Below are positions 1 through 11,126 of a DNA stretch of 64,000 nucleotides, one piece after another (position 1 is the first letter of the stretch; each line of letters opens with the position of its first letter). Source of the DNA: Ganoderma boninense (taxonomy: Eukaryota; Basidiomycota; Agaricomycetes; Polyporales; Polyporaceae); assembly GCA_002900995.3 (NCBI GenBank), contig CM035313.1:1922001-1986000 (forward strand), given 5' to 3'. Made by a program: the position numbers and the translations under genes. The notes under the pieces are model-generated. The model was not told the origin of the DNA, ran no database searches, and saw only the letters and a program-made list of their open reading frames with translations.

Positions 1-1736
1 AGCGATGATGGTCTCTAGGGTTCCGTTGTGTCCAGCGTGCGAGAGGCACCACCCGACCGCCTGTGGCCCATGTTTTAGCCACACGAAGTCACACGAGGCT
101 GCAACGAAAGGCTCACCGGATGGTCTAGAACTTGCTGCTGAGGCACCCACTTGGACACAATACCGTCGCCATAGGCAGCAATCTTGTCCTTCAAGTCTTC
201 CGGCATCGCTGCCCAAGGCATCGGCGATGCGTGGCTCATGACCTGAAACGCACTCAACATCCACCTGCACCCTCGGGTTTCAGAAGAGATTGAGGAACGC
301 ACGAAGGGAATTTTCTTCTCCATGATCACGTTGAGAACCGCCCAAACATTCTCTGACTCTTTGGGCCAGAACACGGATCCGAAGGTGATCTAGATGTGTA
401 CTGAGTAATCAAAGCATTGTGGGATTTTAGACGACGTATACTCACGTATATGACGGACCCTTCTCCGTGAGATGCCACCTGTTTGTCGAGGAAACTGATG
501 ATGTTGTCACCATCTTGCGAGGACTGTTGTTCTACAGCTGTGGCCTGTTCCCCGGATGGTATCAAAGGGCCCGCGTAGCAGATTTTACGAGAAGTCTCGG
601 CGAACCACTTTTTGACGGCGACTGTGTTGTCAGGGTAGAAGTCCGCAGCGTCGAATGTAATCACTGCGTCCGCCTTCCTCAGGATGCTGTGCCGAATTGA
701 TTGATGAGTTTCAAACAACATCCATTGTAGAAACAACGCGGTAGCTTACCTTGGAACTCTGATGAGGATGTTACCAGCGAAGTCCGGCGGTACCTTCATC
801 TGTGCATACAGTAAGCAACATGTGCGGTCTCTCCCAAGACGGAGGTGAAAGCACATGCCTCCTGGGGGTTAAGCTCATAGTCGTAAACAGGCGGCAGGGA
901 TGGTAACTTAAGCAGCTCCCCCTTCGATTGCATCACCAGCTACGAAATAATCTAGGTTAGACGGACTGGAGGGTAGTCTAGAAGTGATCCAACTGACCTC
1001 CGATGCGACAACGTTGAACGGCTTGCCAGTACGGGCTGCTTCTGCTTCCGCAGTTGCGAGAAGGTCCCGCTCGAAAATTGAGAAGAAGCTGAGCGTTGAA
1101 GACGCATACCAGCCGACAAGTTTGGTGCCGTGAGGGTTGTGCTCCCGGACGTGTTCGAACGCGCCGACGGCAAAGAGCTACATGATTGGTGAGAAAAAGC
1201 TTTCGCGGGGGCTTGTAGCGTGACTCTACGTACGTCAAAGATAGTGGCACAAGGCTGGCCCCAGATGGGCTCGTACTGCGTACCAGTCTTGAGGCAGGTG
1301 AGGGGTTCGTCCTTTATGAGGCTTGTCCATGCCTTCTGGAAGGATGCCATGAACACGCTCAGATCCATGGGGTGGTGACCCTTGCCCTCCAATGCAATGA
1401 TTCTACGCATGCTGGTGAGTCGCACGAACTGGAGGTGATGCAAACGGGTCATAGCTACCGAATGCGCGACAAGAGATCCTCCTCGCCCGGAGCGATGTCT
1501 CGGGATACTTCCGCCCTCACGCGATCGAAGTTCCCGACGGATGTGAACAGGGTTACGTTCGTTTTACGCAGCTTCACCATGCGCGGTAAGAGCGTACACA
1601 ATGCGCGTGTGTGTCCTGGAGCGCGACCCGTCCATCAGCAACGAACTTGGCTCGCTTCGGAGACGTGGTTATGAGTGCCACTTTACATACCCCACATCGC
1701 GACGGGCACGGCGACAAGGTGCTTGATGCCGGACAT
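1..1736 (-). CDS. UDP-glycosyltransferase (GT1 family), 3' end beyond window
   Basis: Transfers a sugar from a UDP-sugar to a small acceptor (sterol, phenolic or xenobiotic); the acceptor cannot be read from sequence. The start codon at 1736 opens a short exon ending in MWG, spliced through a 75-nt intron into HTRALCTLLPRMVK, the usual UGT opening with its conserved His. Later exons read LFAVGAFEHVREHNPHGTKLVGW, then a segment with KADAVITFDAADFYPD. Then comes the donor-site region: SFGSVFWP, KWVPQQQVLDHP near 110-160, and, after one more intron, the histidine-containing CLSHAGHNGTLETI motif near 5-50. About 460 residues are present and the frame is still open at the left edge. It is a single-domain fungal UGT with no signal peptide seen. 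Family assignment is firm; exon edges are by eye. Confidence 0.88.
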
Positions 1737-3238
1737 ATTGAGAAGGGATGTCGTTGAGTGACGGAGTGTATGAATGAGGGTGAGGAGCCTGAGGTGAGTT
1801 GGAGGAGCGAGTTCTTATACTGGTTCTTGAGCTAGCCCCATTGTCCAAATGCGTCTTCTGCATCCGAGGGTACTGACAGTGCTCAGTGGCTTCACTGATG
1901 TTGCAGTGTGGTTCTTGGGGCCAAAGTTGGAAGTACCGATCCGAACCCCTTCCGGCAGATCAGCGCCATACAGAGCAGGAAGCAGGCTGTGTCGCCAGTT
2001 GACGCGTCAGCGTGACAACCATTCGAGAATGAACTCGTGCCGCCGACGTCGCTGCAGAGTAAATTCGATCGCTCCAACGTGAGGGTGCATCGCAACGATC
2101 GCCGAATTTGACACTGCGGTCCTTCCGGGTCGGTCACCTTCAACGACTTGTCAAGCTATGCCCTTTTATGGCAGTCTGCGTCGCAAGGTGAACGTTCGCC
2201 AGTGTCGTGCCGAGACAGAGAACTCACCCGCCTTGGTGATGACTGCCAGTCCGATGACAGCGCAACGCGATCGACAGAGTCCGAGCGCCACGACCTTAAG
2301 AAACCGACGGCCCAAAGTGCACAGCTTGAAGGAGAGTCATAAGAGTGGGGTTGGCCTAACCGAAATGAAGCATCACTCACTTGACTGACGTTTCTCACAG
2401 ATACTCCATACCACTGACTCGAGTGTCATCATCCCAGTCTGGAACCACAGATAACACGATCAGCCATCTGCATCGGCACCGGACAATTGACGAGTCCAGT
2501 AACCCGAGCACATGGTGAGAACCGTTACCCTGGGTGTATGACTCGAGCAACTCCCGTGCAAACCTCAACGAGGAGCTTCGGTGACGACGGCTGCAACAGT
2601 CACAGAACTGGAGGAGTGCTTGTCTTAATTCAGATCATTTCAGCCACGCCGTTCAAGTTGTCGCCCGCGAGTTTCGGTCCTCCCGAATCAACGAGTTTGG
2701 CGCTGGTCGGAAGGGTTTTGGAGAGAAGGGTCGTGCTGTGGTAACTACGCATACGGCACGCGAAAGAGGTTATACATGAAAAGAACGCTCGGGAGCCAGC
2801 GGGCCACCATCTAGGGAATGGAGAGACTACTACCTAAAGTTTAACAGTTCTTGGAATTCAACAGACTAGAAAACGGAAGATTTCAGCAGCTGCGAGCACT
2901 GGTATGTGTACGAAACATGTAAGCAAATTGCACATGTATGGGGTAAACCATCAGCCAACATGACAAACGTGAAATCAAAGAACGGCGAAAAAGCAGGGAG
3001 TAATAAACAAATTGAAATGGGCGAGGGAGAGGAGCGCTGCGCGATGGTTTACAAATAATGGTACACGACACACGCTTTCCTCCCTCATAACCAGAGTCGC
3101 AGGCGGAAAGCAGGAGCGGGCATCAATAGCCAAACCGATGCAAAACTGGTCCGTAACCTCGTCGTCGTATCACGGTATACTCGTAGTTATGTCGTCTGTA
3201 ACGTAAAAGAAGCGCAAGCAATCGCATCAGCTTGCACC
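1737..3238. other. Intergenic, no gene recognised
   Basis: This 1.5-kb stretch holds the promoter of the leftward UGT and the 3' flank of the gene ending at 3239. Only short open frames (below 90 codons) occur on either strand. None shows a family motif or joins cleanly to another across splice signals. No tRNA boxes, long repeats or transposon ends were seen. Confidence 0.6.
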
Positions 3239-6200
3239 TCAGTTCATGTCCTCCCAGTTCGGTCGTGGCGCCCCGATCGAGAGCTTGCCCATGATCTTCC
3301 GCTGCCTAAGGTTCTTCACCTCAGTGCTGATCAGGTCCCGCAATCGCTCGAGGTCGAGGCTGCGCTCAGCTCTCGAGCCCATCAAGAGGTTGCGCCATAT
3401 ACCCGCCGCGGCGACCGAGTTTTCGATAGGGAGCTGCATCGGACGGTGCAGGCGCACCATCTTCTGCATGAGGTGATCGGGGCTTGGGTAGATAGCATCC
3501 GGCCAGGCGATGCGAATAGCAAACCACCAACCAAGGGGCTACACATGACCGTCAGTACCATGGCAGCGCGGGAAAGCCCGAGAGAGATAACTTACTCTAC
3601 CATCAGGCAAGCATCGCTCAGGGTAGGTATCATAGGTCGTCAGGGAGCCATCGGGAAGAGAGAAGCTGCAAGGTGGATGTGCTGTCAGCGCGCATCCTCA
3701 ACAGGACGACATTCCGAAACGCACCGGTGCACAACCCAGTGGCTCTCGTCGTTCCGGTGCTTCGCCAGCACGATCAATAGCCGCGGAATGCCCTCCAGCC
3801 CAAACGGCGCCCACAAGTCGCGGAGCATCCCACACGCGTCCCCGTGCCTGCCGTTGTACACCGCAGTGCTGATCGCGTCGGCCATGTTCGGCGGAACGAA
3901 CAGGCGATCGACGCGCCCGGGCGGCGAGTCCGTCATCTTCGCGCGCACGTATCGCTTGTACGTCTGGGTCGACCAAATGCTCAGTGCGATCTCGTCGACC
4001 TGCATCCCGCGGTTGCAGCTGTTGACCGCGTTGTCGAGCTCGGACATCGGCCACACGATTGCCCAGTTCAACAGCCGCTGGTGGATCCGCTGCCACGGCG
4101 GCAGCATCCGCGGCTCGCTGCTGTAGTCGTTCTGCTGCCAAACTTGCCCGTGGTCGATTGCCAGCATGTCGCCACGCTCGGCGGGGATGGGAGGCAGCGG
4201 AGGTGACTCGCCACGCGTGTACACGCCCGTATTGCCGTCTGGGATCTCGGGAAGACCTGATTCGGTGATCGCCACCTGCGGGTCGCCATCCTCCTCGTCA
4301 TACTCTACTCCGTCATCCCTCGCGAGCTCCCAAGTCTTGTGCGTGGTGACGGACTGAGCGGCGGAAGGCTTGAGTCGAAGCTTATACAGCTCCTGCTCCA
4401 GGTACTGCTGGCCGGGAGAGTTCTCCCGATCCTGGATGCCGTACTCGACATCTAGGCCCCGTGTATCGGCATCTGTCTCCGCGAAGTGAGGACCTTCCTC
4501 GTCCTCATAAATATCCTCCTCCCTGATCGCGCCATGCATCGAGCCGTCGTGATGATGCATGGAACCTGGAAGGGTGTGCAGGTGTGTCGAATCCCGGATC
4601 ATCTCCCCTTCGCCCGCCTGGTACATCGACTCGTCGCCCGTTTGATGTTGGTGGATGCCCTGGGTGATCTGGCTTTGGGTATATCCGTCATTCATCTCGG
4701 AGGTCTCGTAGTGCTGGTGGCCGTTAGGATAGTTGCCTCGCTCCGTCACGTAAGAACCCCCGCGCGAGGATCGAAGACTCTTCTCGATCTTGGGGGCGAG
4801 GTCGTCGATGCGATTTTGCATGTTAATGAAGCCCTGGAGAAGCTCCTTCGCCCATTCTGGCGGGTCTTGAGGTGCACCACCCAGGGCCGAACGTTTCGAG
4901 CTCGCACCGGTCAACGCAGGAATGAGATGGATGACAGGATCATGATCATGGAATGATTTCCGATATGCCTTGATCGACTACAGATGGGTGGAACGAATTA
5001 GCAAATACCGACCAACAGCTGTTCAGCACCAACCTCATTATCATACTTCATGCCAAGCTTCTTGACACGGGCTCTAACTGCCTTCCGAACTGCCTTCTTC
5101 ACAGGCTCACCCATAGGCTGGTCTAGCGCATGGAGCAATTGACACAGTTCCATGTCGTGGAAATGGGTGTTCTGGACCTCAGGTTCAAGCGCCGAAGGAG
5201 CCATGGTGGATAAGGCATAAGACGTGCGCGTCCGGGGGATGTCAAGAATGCTCTGCACGAGACGCTGCTCCTCAAGACTGAGAGGGTTCTCGGGGGAAGC
5301 TGGACGCGATTGCGTTGGCGTGGCATCCGCGTCATGAATGGTACGTTTAGATCGCGCTGGCGACATAGGAGGGGCGGCGGACCGAGCGCCTTCGGAGGGG
5401 GCGACGCTGCGCTCACGGGGCACCGACATCGCCTGACTTCGGGGAGACATCGGAGCCTGCGATCGAGCTTGACCAACAGATGCATCAGGAAAGCTTACTC
5501 CACACGACAAAGGACAGCACCTACCAGCACTTTGCGACTTCGCGTATCCTGTGCCGCCAGAGCCACCATGCCCGTTCACCTCGGTCGTGCTTTTGACCGA
5601 TTTTGACGGTTTTTGGGAGGGGGTGCGCGCACTCTGTCTGTCCCTCTCAAACTCTCGTTCGCGCTCCCTGTGCCGTTCCCTCTCAAGTTCCCGCTCGCGA
5701 TCCCTTTGCTCCTCTTCCTGCTCCCTCCGTTGTTGCTCCAGTAACTGCTGCTGCTGACGGTACCGTCTTGATCCGATCTGGGATGCGGATTCTGAAGGAG
5801 CAATGGAGTACGCTTTCGTGGTCCTCTGGCCATCGTCAAAAACAGAGTCCGGCAGGGGCGGATATACAGTGCGCTGGGTCTTCTGAGTGTTTCGTGATTT
5901 GACAGACTGGTTCTGAGAAGCCGCAGTGCGAGGGGACCAAGGCCGCTCAGGAGTTCCGCCCGCAACCGTACCAGTGCGCGTTGGTGATAACGCGCGCGAG
6001 GTGGCCTTCGGCGAGGCCACCTGTGAGATATGAGTCAGCGTGTGGTCAGATGGCGGTTTGTCTGGCACACGAACCCCGTTCTCGGCCACAGAAGGAGCCT
6101 TCTGCGACGTCTTGGTGGACGTGTGACGGCTGCGAGAGCCAACCCCACTGGGGGCACCAGCGATGCCTGCTGTTTGTGCAGGAGCCATGCCAAATTGCTG

Positions 6201-7020
6201 ACATATCGTCAGGCCCCGTCATCATGAGTGAGCAGCAACAAGAATCTTACCGAGAAAGGGTTGGGATGGCTCTCCGTGGGCGAAGCGGGCGCGACAGTCG
6301 TCGCCGGGAGGGGTACGGCGGCGGCTTTGGAAGGGCTTACCTGCAGGTAATATACGGTTGCGTCAGTGCTGAGAAGCACGCACATCAAGAAGTTCAGAAC
6401 GTACGATGCCGTTCCTACCGTTGAAACTCTCCCGAGGAAGAGGGCCAAAATTGCCAAAAGAAGATCCCAGTGATTCGAATTTGGGGCGGGGCAGGTCGTC
6501 GGGACCAGGCTCATGGTCAGGCTGGAGGGCGAGGACGAGTTGGGTCGCCAAAGATCGCGCGGGGAAGAACGGTACTCACGATGCCGGTTGTTTGAATGGG
6601 AATGGTACGGCCAAGCTCAGAAGCGTGCTCCTGGACGTCAGACCTGATGTCTTCGGCAGGGTTCTCTTCAACCGCCAACTGGCTCTGTTGTCTAATGCTG
6701 CTCGCGGCTTTGCTCTTGGCCCTAGAAGAGCGGACGACCTCTGAGGTAGTAACGTTGCTCTGCCCATCGTCATCTTCGGGCGGATTGACATCCATGCCTT
6801 GGAGATAGAGAAGAACTGGCGCAAGAGAGGCGAGGATGAACTCATAGTCTGTGAACTGGAACAACGTCACTCGCACCTTTCTCGTTGGATGCTGCGCACG
6901 ATAACGGCAAGTCAATCAGAGTATGTTTTATGACAGAGGGCCATGAGGCATACCGGGAGTGCTAGACCGCATCATAAGGGTGTGAAGGCTACCCTGGCCA
7001 TTGCCAAGAGTAGTAGACAT
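3239..7020 (-). CDS. Large low-complexity protein with weakly Ulp1-like C-terminus
   Basis: About 1,000 residues in six or more exons. The N-terminal part contains two hydrophobic stretches (around 6,780-6,830 and 6,370-6,450), then a long Ser/Pro/Gln/Arg-rich disordered region with a charged coiled-coil of RERELERERHRERERE type (about 5,630-5,740). A conserved-looking helical block ends MKYDNE/SIKAYRKSFHDHD across an intron at about 4,985-5,035. The C-terminal 250 residues are globular and include RLFVPPNMADAISTAV and SHWVVHRFSLPDG..TTYDTYP. These resemble the H-W..Y-D core of C48/Ulp1-type cysteine proteases, but no catalytic cysteine in a DCG context follows, so activity is doubtful. The stop is at 3239. 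The first intron (after codon 22) does not join in frame with the next exon by the obvious sites, so the extreme N-terminus is uncertain. Function unknown. Confidence 0.65.
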
Positions 7021-9451
7021 TGTTCAGAATGGGTTGGGATGCGCTAGGTCGCAGAATGAAGTAGATGTAGAGATACAAGAGCAAGCGAGGGGTGATAAGG
7101 TATCCAGAAGAGCACCAGAAAGGCTATGAGCGGAGGAGTGAGGTCACACAGCAAAGAAGGAGAATATGAACTTGGTTCAGGGCTCGCGACCTCGAGGCAG
7201 GCGCATGTTCGACTTGTTGTTGACGCCTGTTTGCCTCCCAGCGCTTCCCCCTTCGCCGCGTGGCTCACTAGTTCACTCCTCGCGCTGCGCCTCCACTTCT
7301 TTCCGCCAGCTGCGACGACTCAGGCTCAAGCACCCGCATATATGCTGCAGCTACCATCTATGACACACTCTCATCCACCTGCGAGACATCCCACCACATC
7401 TGCTTCCGTGACAGTAACCAAAAGCAGCCACACCGCGCCACACATGCACAATCATGGGCACTGGCGGGTCCTCTCAGACTTGTCCATATGTGGTCCCTTC
7501 TCGGTTGCTACCCCAGCGAGCTGACGACTCAAAGCCCTTGTCGGCACAAAATTCGACAGCATGCATCGGACGCGAGAGGAAAGGACGTGTTCGGGAAGAG
7601 ATATCGGTGGATGGGTCCCATCGCATGTCTGGTGAGTGCACACACGAAGGTTCTTCGTAGCGATATCCGTGCCGCACATCTTCAGCTGTTGGTCTGTGTA
7701 TACGTCATACACATGGACATTCGGGATGTCATCTGGCCCGACAACCTTCTTACTCAGTGGACGAACTCCCTCTTGCCGGGCTCCGTTCTGTGCCTCCATA
7801 CCTCCTAGACAATTCTTGATCTGAATGGCCCACTCATTTCTACCTCCGTCTATAGTTTTCTAGCTCTTGAGACTAGCTTTGGAGATCTCGAGTGCTAGTG
7901 CTAATGAGAACCACAGATTCCCAGCAGGACGTGGTGGAATCAGCAGTACAGGTCATGCGTAACTTCGAGCAAAATAGGCCTAGGGCTTAAGGATCATCAC
8001 AAGAGACGCCCTCGCGTCGCTCCGGCAGACTTATTGAAGGCTGACATTCTTCAATGGTCTGTCGTTTGTACATCCACGCTCAAAGAATTATATGAGCGGA
8101 GGGCTTGGATAGACAGAACGGCGGTTGAGGACTATATAGCGACCGGTGGTGCGAGACGGCGTTGAGGCGTGAGGATGGCAGGTTGACCCACGACGAACTG
8201 TCATAAGTAAGTTATTCCGAAGCGCTGCGCGCGCCTGGAGGACTTGACGAAGCTGATGGTGGTCTGGGGTAAAACATTCCGTTGCTGGTGAAAGGGGAGT
8301 GGCGAGGACCACTCTGGGACCACTCGAGCGAGGATCTCTGGAGGATGACTAAGCGCTCTATGCAAACAGATCGAAATGCAGCCAAATAAGACCACACGAA
8401 TTCACCGGGTTTCTTTAATAATACGACTTATCAGCTCAGCATAATTGTCCATGTAAGCGATCATCATTGTCATAGGAGAGCCTCGCCGTCAGAATTGCTC
8501 ACCAAACCCCAACATGGACCCAACATTGTTAGGAATCCAGACGCTATCGACCATATTCTATTATGGTCGGTAAAGTCGTGTTGTTTATCTTGTCACGAAC
8601 GCGTGGTGCGGCTCGTACTGAGGCAAGGAGGCTCGTGGCCCTACTCTAGTGTTAGGGTAAGAACTCTGGCCTGCGACTGTAGTCGCAGACCACCTCCCGT
8701 GGTTGTCAGATTGAATGTTCAACTCGGCTATCGTCAGCAGCAGGCAATTCGCATTAGTTTCTTAACTCGATGGGCGATTGTGTCCATGTAGGACGCATGA
8801 AACCTTATCTCGCACCATGGACAACCTCCAATAGTCGTAAAACATCTGCGCTGCCAAGCGTACCTGCCCAGCATCATGATGCGTTCTTATTCCGACAGAT
8901 ACTTTTTGATTGATTTTGTTTTAACAGGACGAGAGAAGGGTCCAGGCGAATCGCGACTTTAACCATCGCCACACGGCCATGAACATTGCGTACCGGATAC
9001 GTGCTTAACAGTATAGCTGTGCAGTATTTCCAGATCGCCCATCCTGGTCGCATATTTGCTGATGTGACACGGTCGACAAAACACGTGTCTTATGTTCAAG
9101 AATCTCCATAACACTGTCGACTCAGTCCACCCTGGGTGCCCTGATCCATCATCTACAAGCTGTACATAGGTTTAGCAAATAGGCACATCGACTGGGCTCG
9201 AGCTCAATTTTAATTCTAATCCTTCGGACGGGCCCTGACAAGTGTTCGTTGTGTGTATTGCTCACCGCCTCAAAATGCCGAGCTATCTGGACACGGAGCA
9301 CCTCAACCGAGTCCACGCTTCGAGGCACGCTCAGCCGAGAACGAAGTATGTCCTCGACGAGACCAACATTGTGTGTTCCTCTGCATTAAATGTAGTAAAG
9401 TTGGGGTATCATAACAAACATCTTGCAAACGTCTCAACGTAGAAAACACGC
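7021..9451. other. Long intergenic region
   Basis: The first 250 bp upstream of 7020 are presumably the promoter of the leftward gene. From there to 9451 no complete gene is recognisable. One minus-strand frame at 7452-7859 looks coding-like and is listed separately. The rest (7,860-9,451) is AT-richer with only short frames on both strands, and no tRNA boxes or transposon termini were seen. Confidence 0.5.
7452..7859 (-). other. Orphan coding-like segment (possible gene relic or exon)
   Basis: A minus-strand frame opens right after a possible splice acceptor (CTAG at 7860-7863) and runs to a stop at 7452. It gives sequence-complex, protein-like text including GRNEWAIQIKNCLGG, VVGPDDIPNVHVYDVYTD and KNLRVCTHQTCDGTHPP. 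No upstream exon with a start codon could be joined, although an internal ATG exists near 7799. It matches no family I recognise. It may be a small gene, the last exon of a gene with an unseen 5' part, or a decaying remnant. Confidence 0.25.
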
Positions 9452-10250
9452 TCAGCAGAAAATGATCTCGAGGCCGACCTGGATTCCAAAATTCGTCAAT
9501 GTCACAGCTCGAACGGCATACGAGCACAAAGTGAGGCTTACATTGTTGGTCTCGCATTGGCGCTGTGCAGTGTAGTCGTCGGTCTTGAAGAAGGCGTTCT
9601 TCGTACCGCAGCGGGGGCCCGTGCAGGTGGCCCCCTGGCCGTTGCAGCCGTTGATGTACCGGAACCCAGTCTTGATGTTGAACTTGTGGGGAGGGATCAA
9701 GGTCAAGTCCGTTGATGAGCCGCAGCCGGGGCAGTTGGGGTTCTTGAGCGTCGTCTCGACGGTCAAGCAGCCATCACCGTTGAAGCCGCACTTGCCTAGA
9801 CGAATGCAGGTGACGACAGTCAGCATAACCACACCCTTGTCGAGAGCCAAGGCACGAGAGCGCACCAGTCTGCAGGTAACTGAGAGTCACAGGTAAGCAC
9901 TTCCATCACATGCGAGAATTACTACGGCCAGCGACTTACGCAATGGCAGCACTCAGAGGGCCGTTATGAGTGTATGTGTTGCCCTTCGAAAGAACGTTCC
10001 CGCTCTGGATGAGCATGGGCTGGAGAAACGGGTCAACCGTCAGCAAGGCAAGTCGAAGCCGTCGTCAGATATGCAACACATACAGTGCCGTGACCACAGC
10101 TAGAAAATGGAGGACATTAGAAGGCCATCTTGATGCCAGTGCATATATATATGATACTCACCGGTTCGTGAATTTGACGGTGTGGGACTCAGCCACAGCG
10201 GAGCCAGCCAGGGCGACGAGTGCGAGAGCGGATACAAGAAGCTTGTACAT
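9452..10250 (-). CDS. Small secreted glycopeptide-family protein
   Basis: Encodes about 150 residues beginning MYKLLVSALALVALAGSAVA, a clear signal peptide, followed by ESHTVKFTNRCGHGTPMLIQ. The mature part has GKCGFNGDGCLTVETTLKNP, GSSTDLTLIPPHKFNIKTGF, NGCNGQGATCTG and a C-terminal cysteine after an IIF stretch. I recognise this cysteine-rich pattern from small secreted proteins of polypores that are often annotated 'glycopeptide'; the fold is probably a thaumatin-like beta sandwich, but the function is not established. Six exons are needed, including micro-exons of 16 nt (10084-10099) and 14 nt (9865-9878), and the splice phases fit throughout. A TTAAAAAG stretch at about 10,405 on this strand and a pyrimidine-rich leader precede the start. 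Confidence 0.85.
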
Positions 10251-11126
10251 GATGAGAAGAATAAAAGTAAAAGATGAAAGGGTTGTTTGGAGAAGAAAGA
10301 AGGGAGAGGGTGTCTTCTCGACTAGCGAAAAAGAACAAAACCTATCAAAGCAGAGGAACGAAGGAAGAAGGTGGAATGGCGGACCAGCTTGCAGTCCATC
10401 GTGCTTTTTAAGTCCGGGCGGACGACCTGGGTTCGGACACCATGACCCCGAGGCACGGACACCTGAGGCTCTGCCTGGCTCTGCCACGATACGACGCCAC
10501 CACATGCATGGGTGCTCCGAGACCCTCCGAGACTCAAGGACGCAGCAATCAATCTCTTGCCGGCTGTTTGAGGTTGTTCTCATCACCGCATCAGTGACCG
10601 CAAGACTCCACAAGGGCCGCCAATCCATGCACAGCGCATAGCCACTCGCCGCTTTCCATGAGTTTCATTACGAGACGCATCCCGCCGTTGATCCCATCCA
10701 AATCCAGAACCTCAGCCGCCAGCGGGGAGATCTATCATCGGCTCCTTTTTACTCAACGCCGGTTACGTTCGTGGCCCGTTGACCGTCCTGGGAACATACC
10801 TGAAGATCCCTGCTTTGGAGTCCCTTCCCTTCAAGCACCCTCGACCCACCGCTGAGTCCTGGTCTAAATGCTTCCACCACCTAGGACAGTGGCTGAAACC
10901 TTCTCATCGTGTCAGCAAATATAATATGTTCATCGCGCGCCGCCTCCAGGTATTACAACTTTTCTCGGGTATCCTGATAAAATATGTGTGTTACTCGAAC
11001 AGGGCGAAATTACTACCGCAAGATCGTAGCTACTTACTTCCAATGGTCTCCTCGCAAAGTACAATCCCGCATACACACGGCATACGCATAGAGGGTGATA
11101 GATCCAGGCACACAGTCCGCAATACG
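10251..11126. other. Intergenic (promoter of glycopeptide gene)
   Basis: The left half is the upstream region of the leftward secreted-protein gene. The right half is the 3' flank of the Arf-GEF gene, whose stop codon lies at 11127. The open frames here are short or arginine-rich and show no family features. No repeats or RNA genes were seen. Confidence 0.5.
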
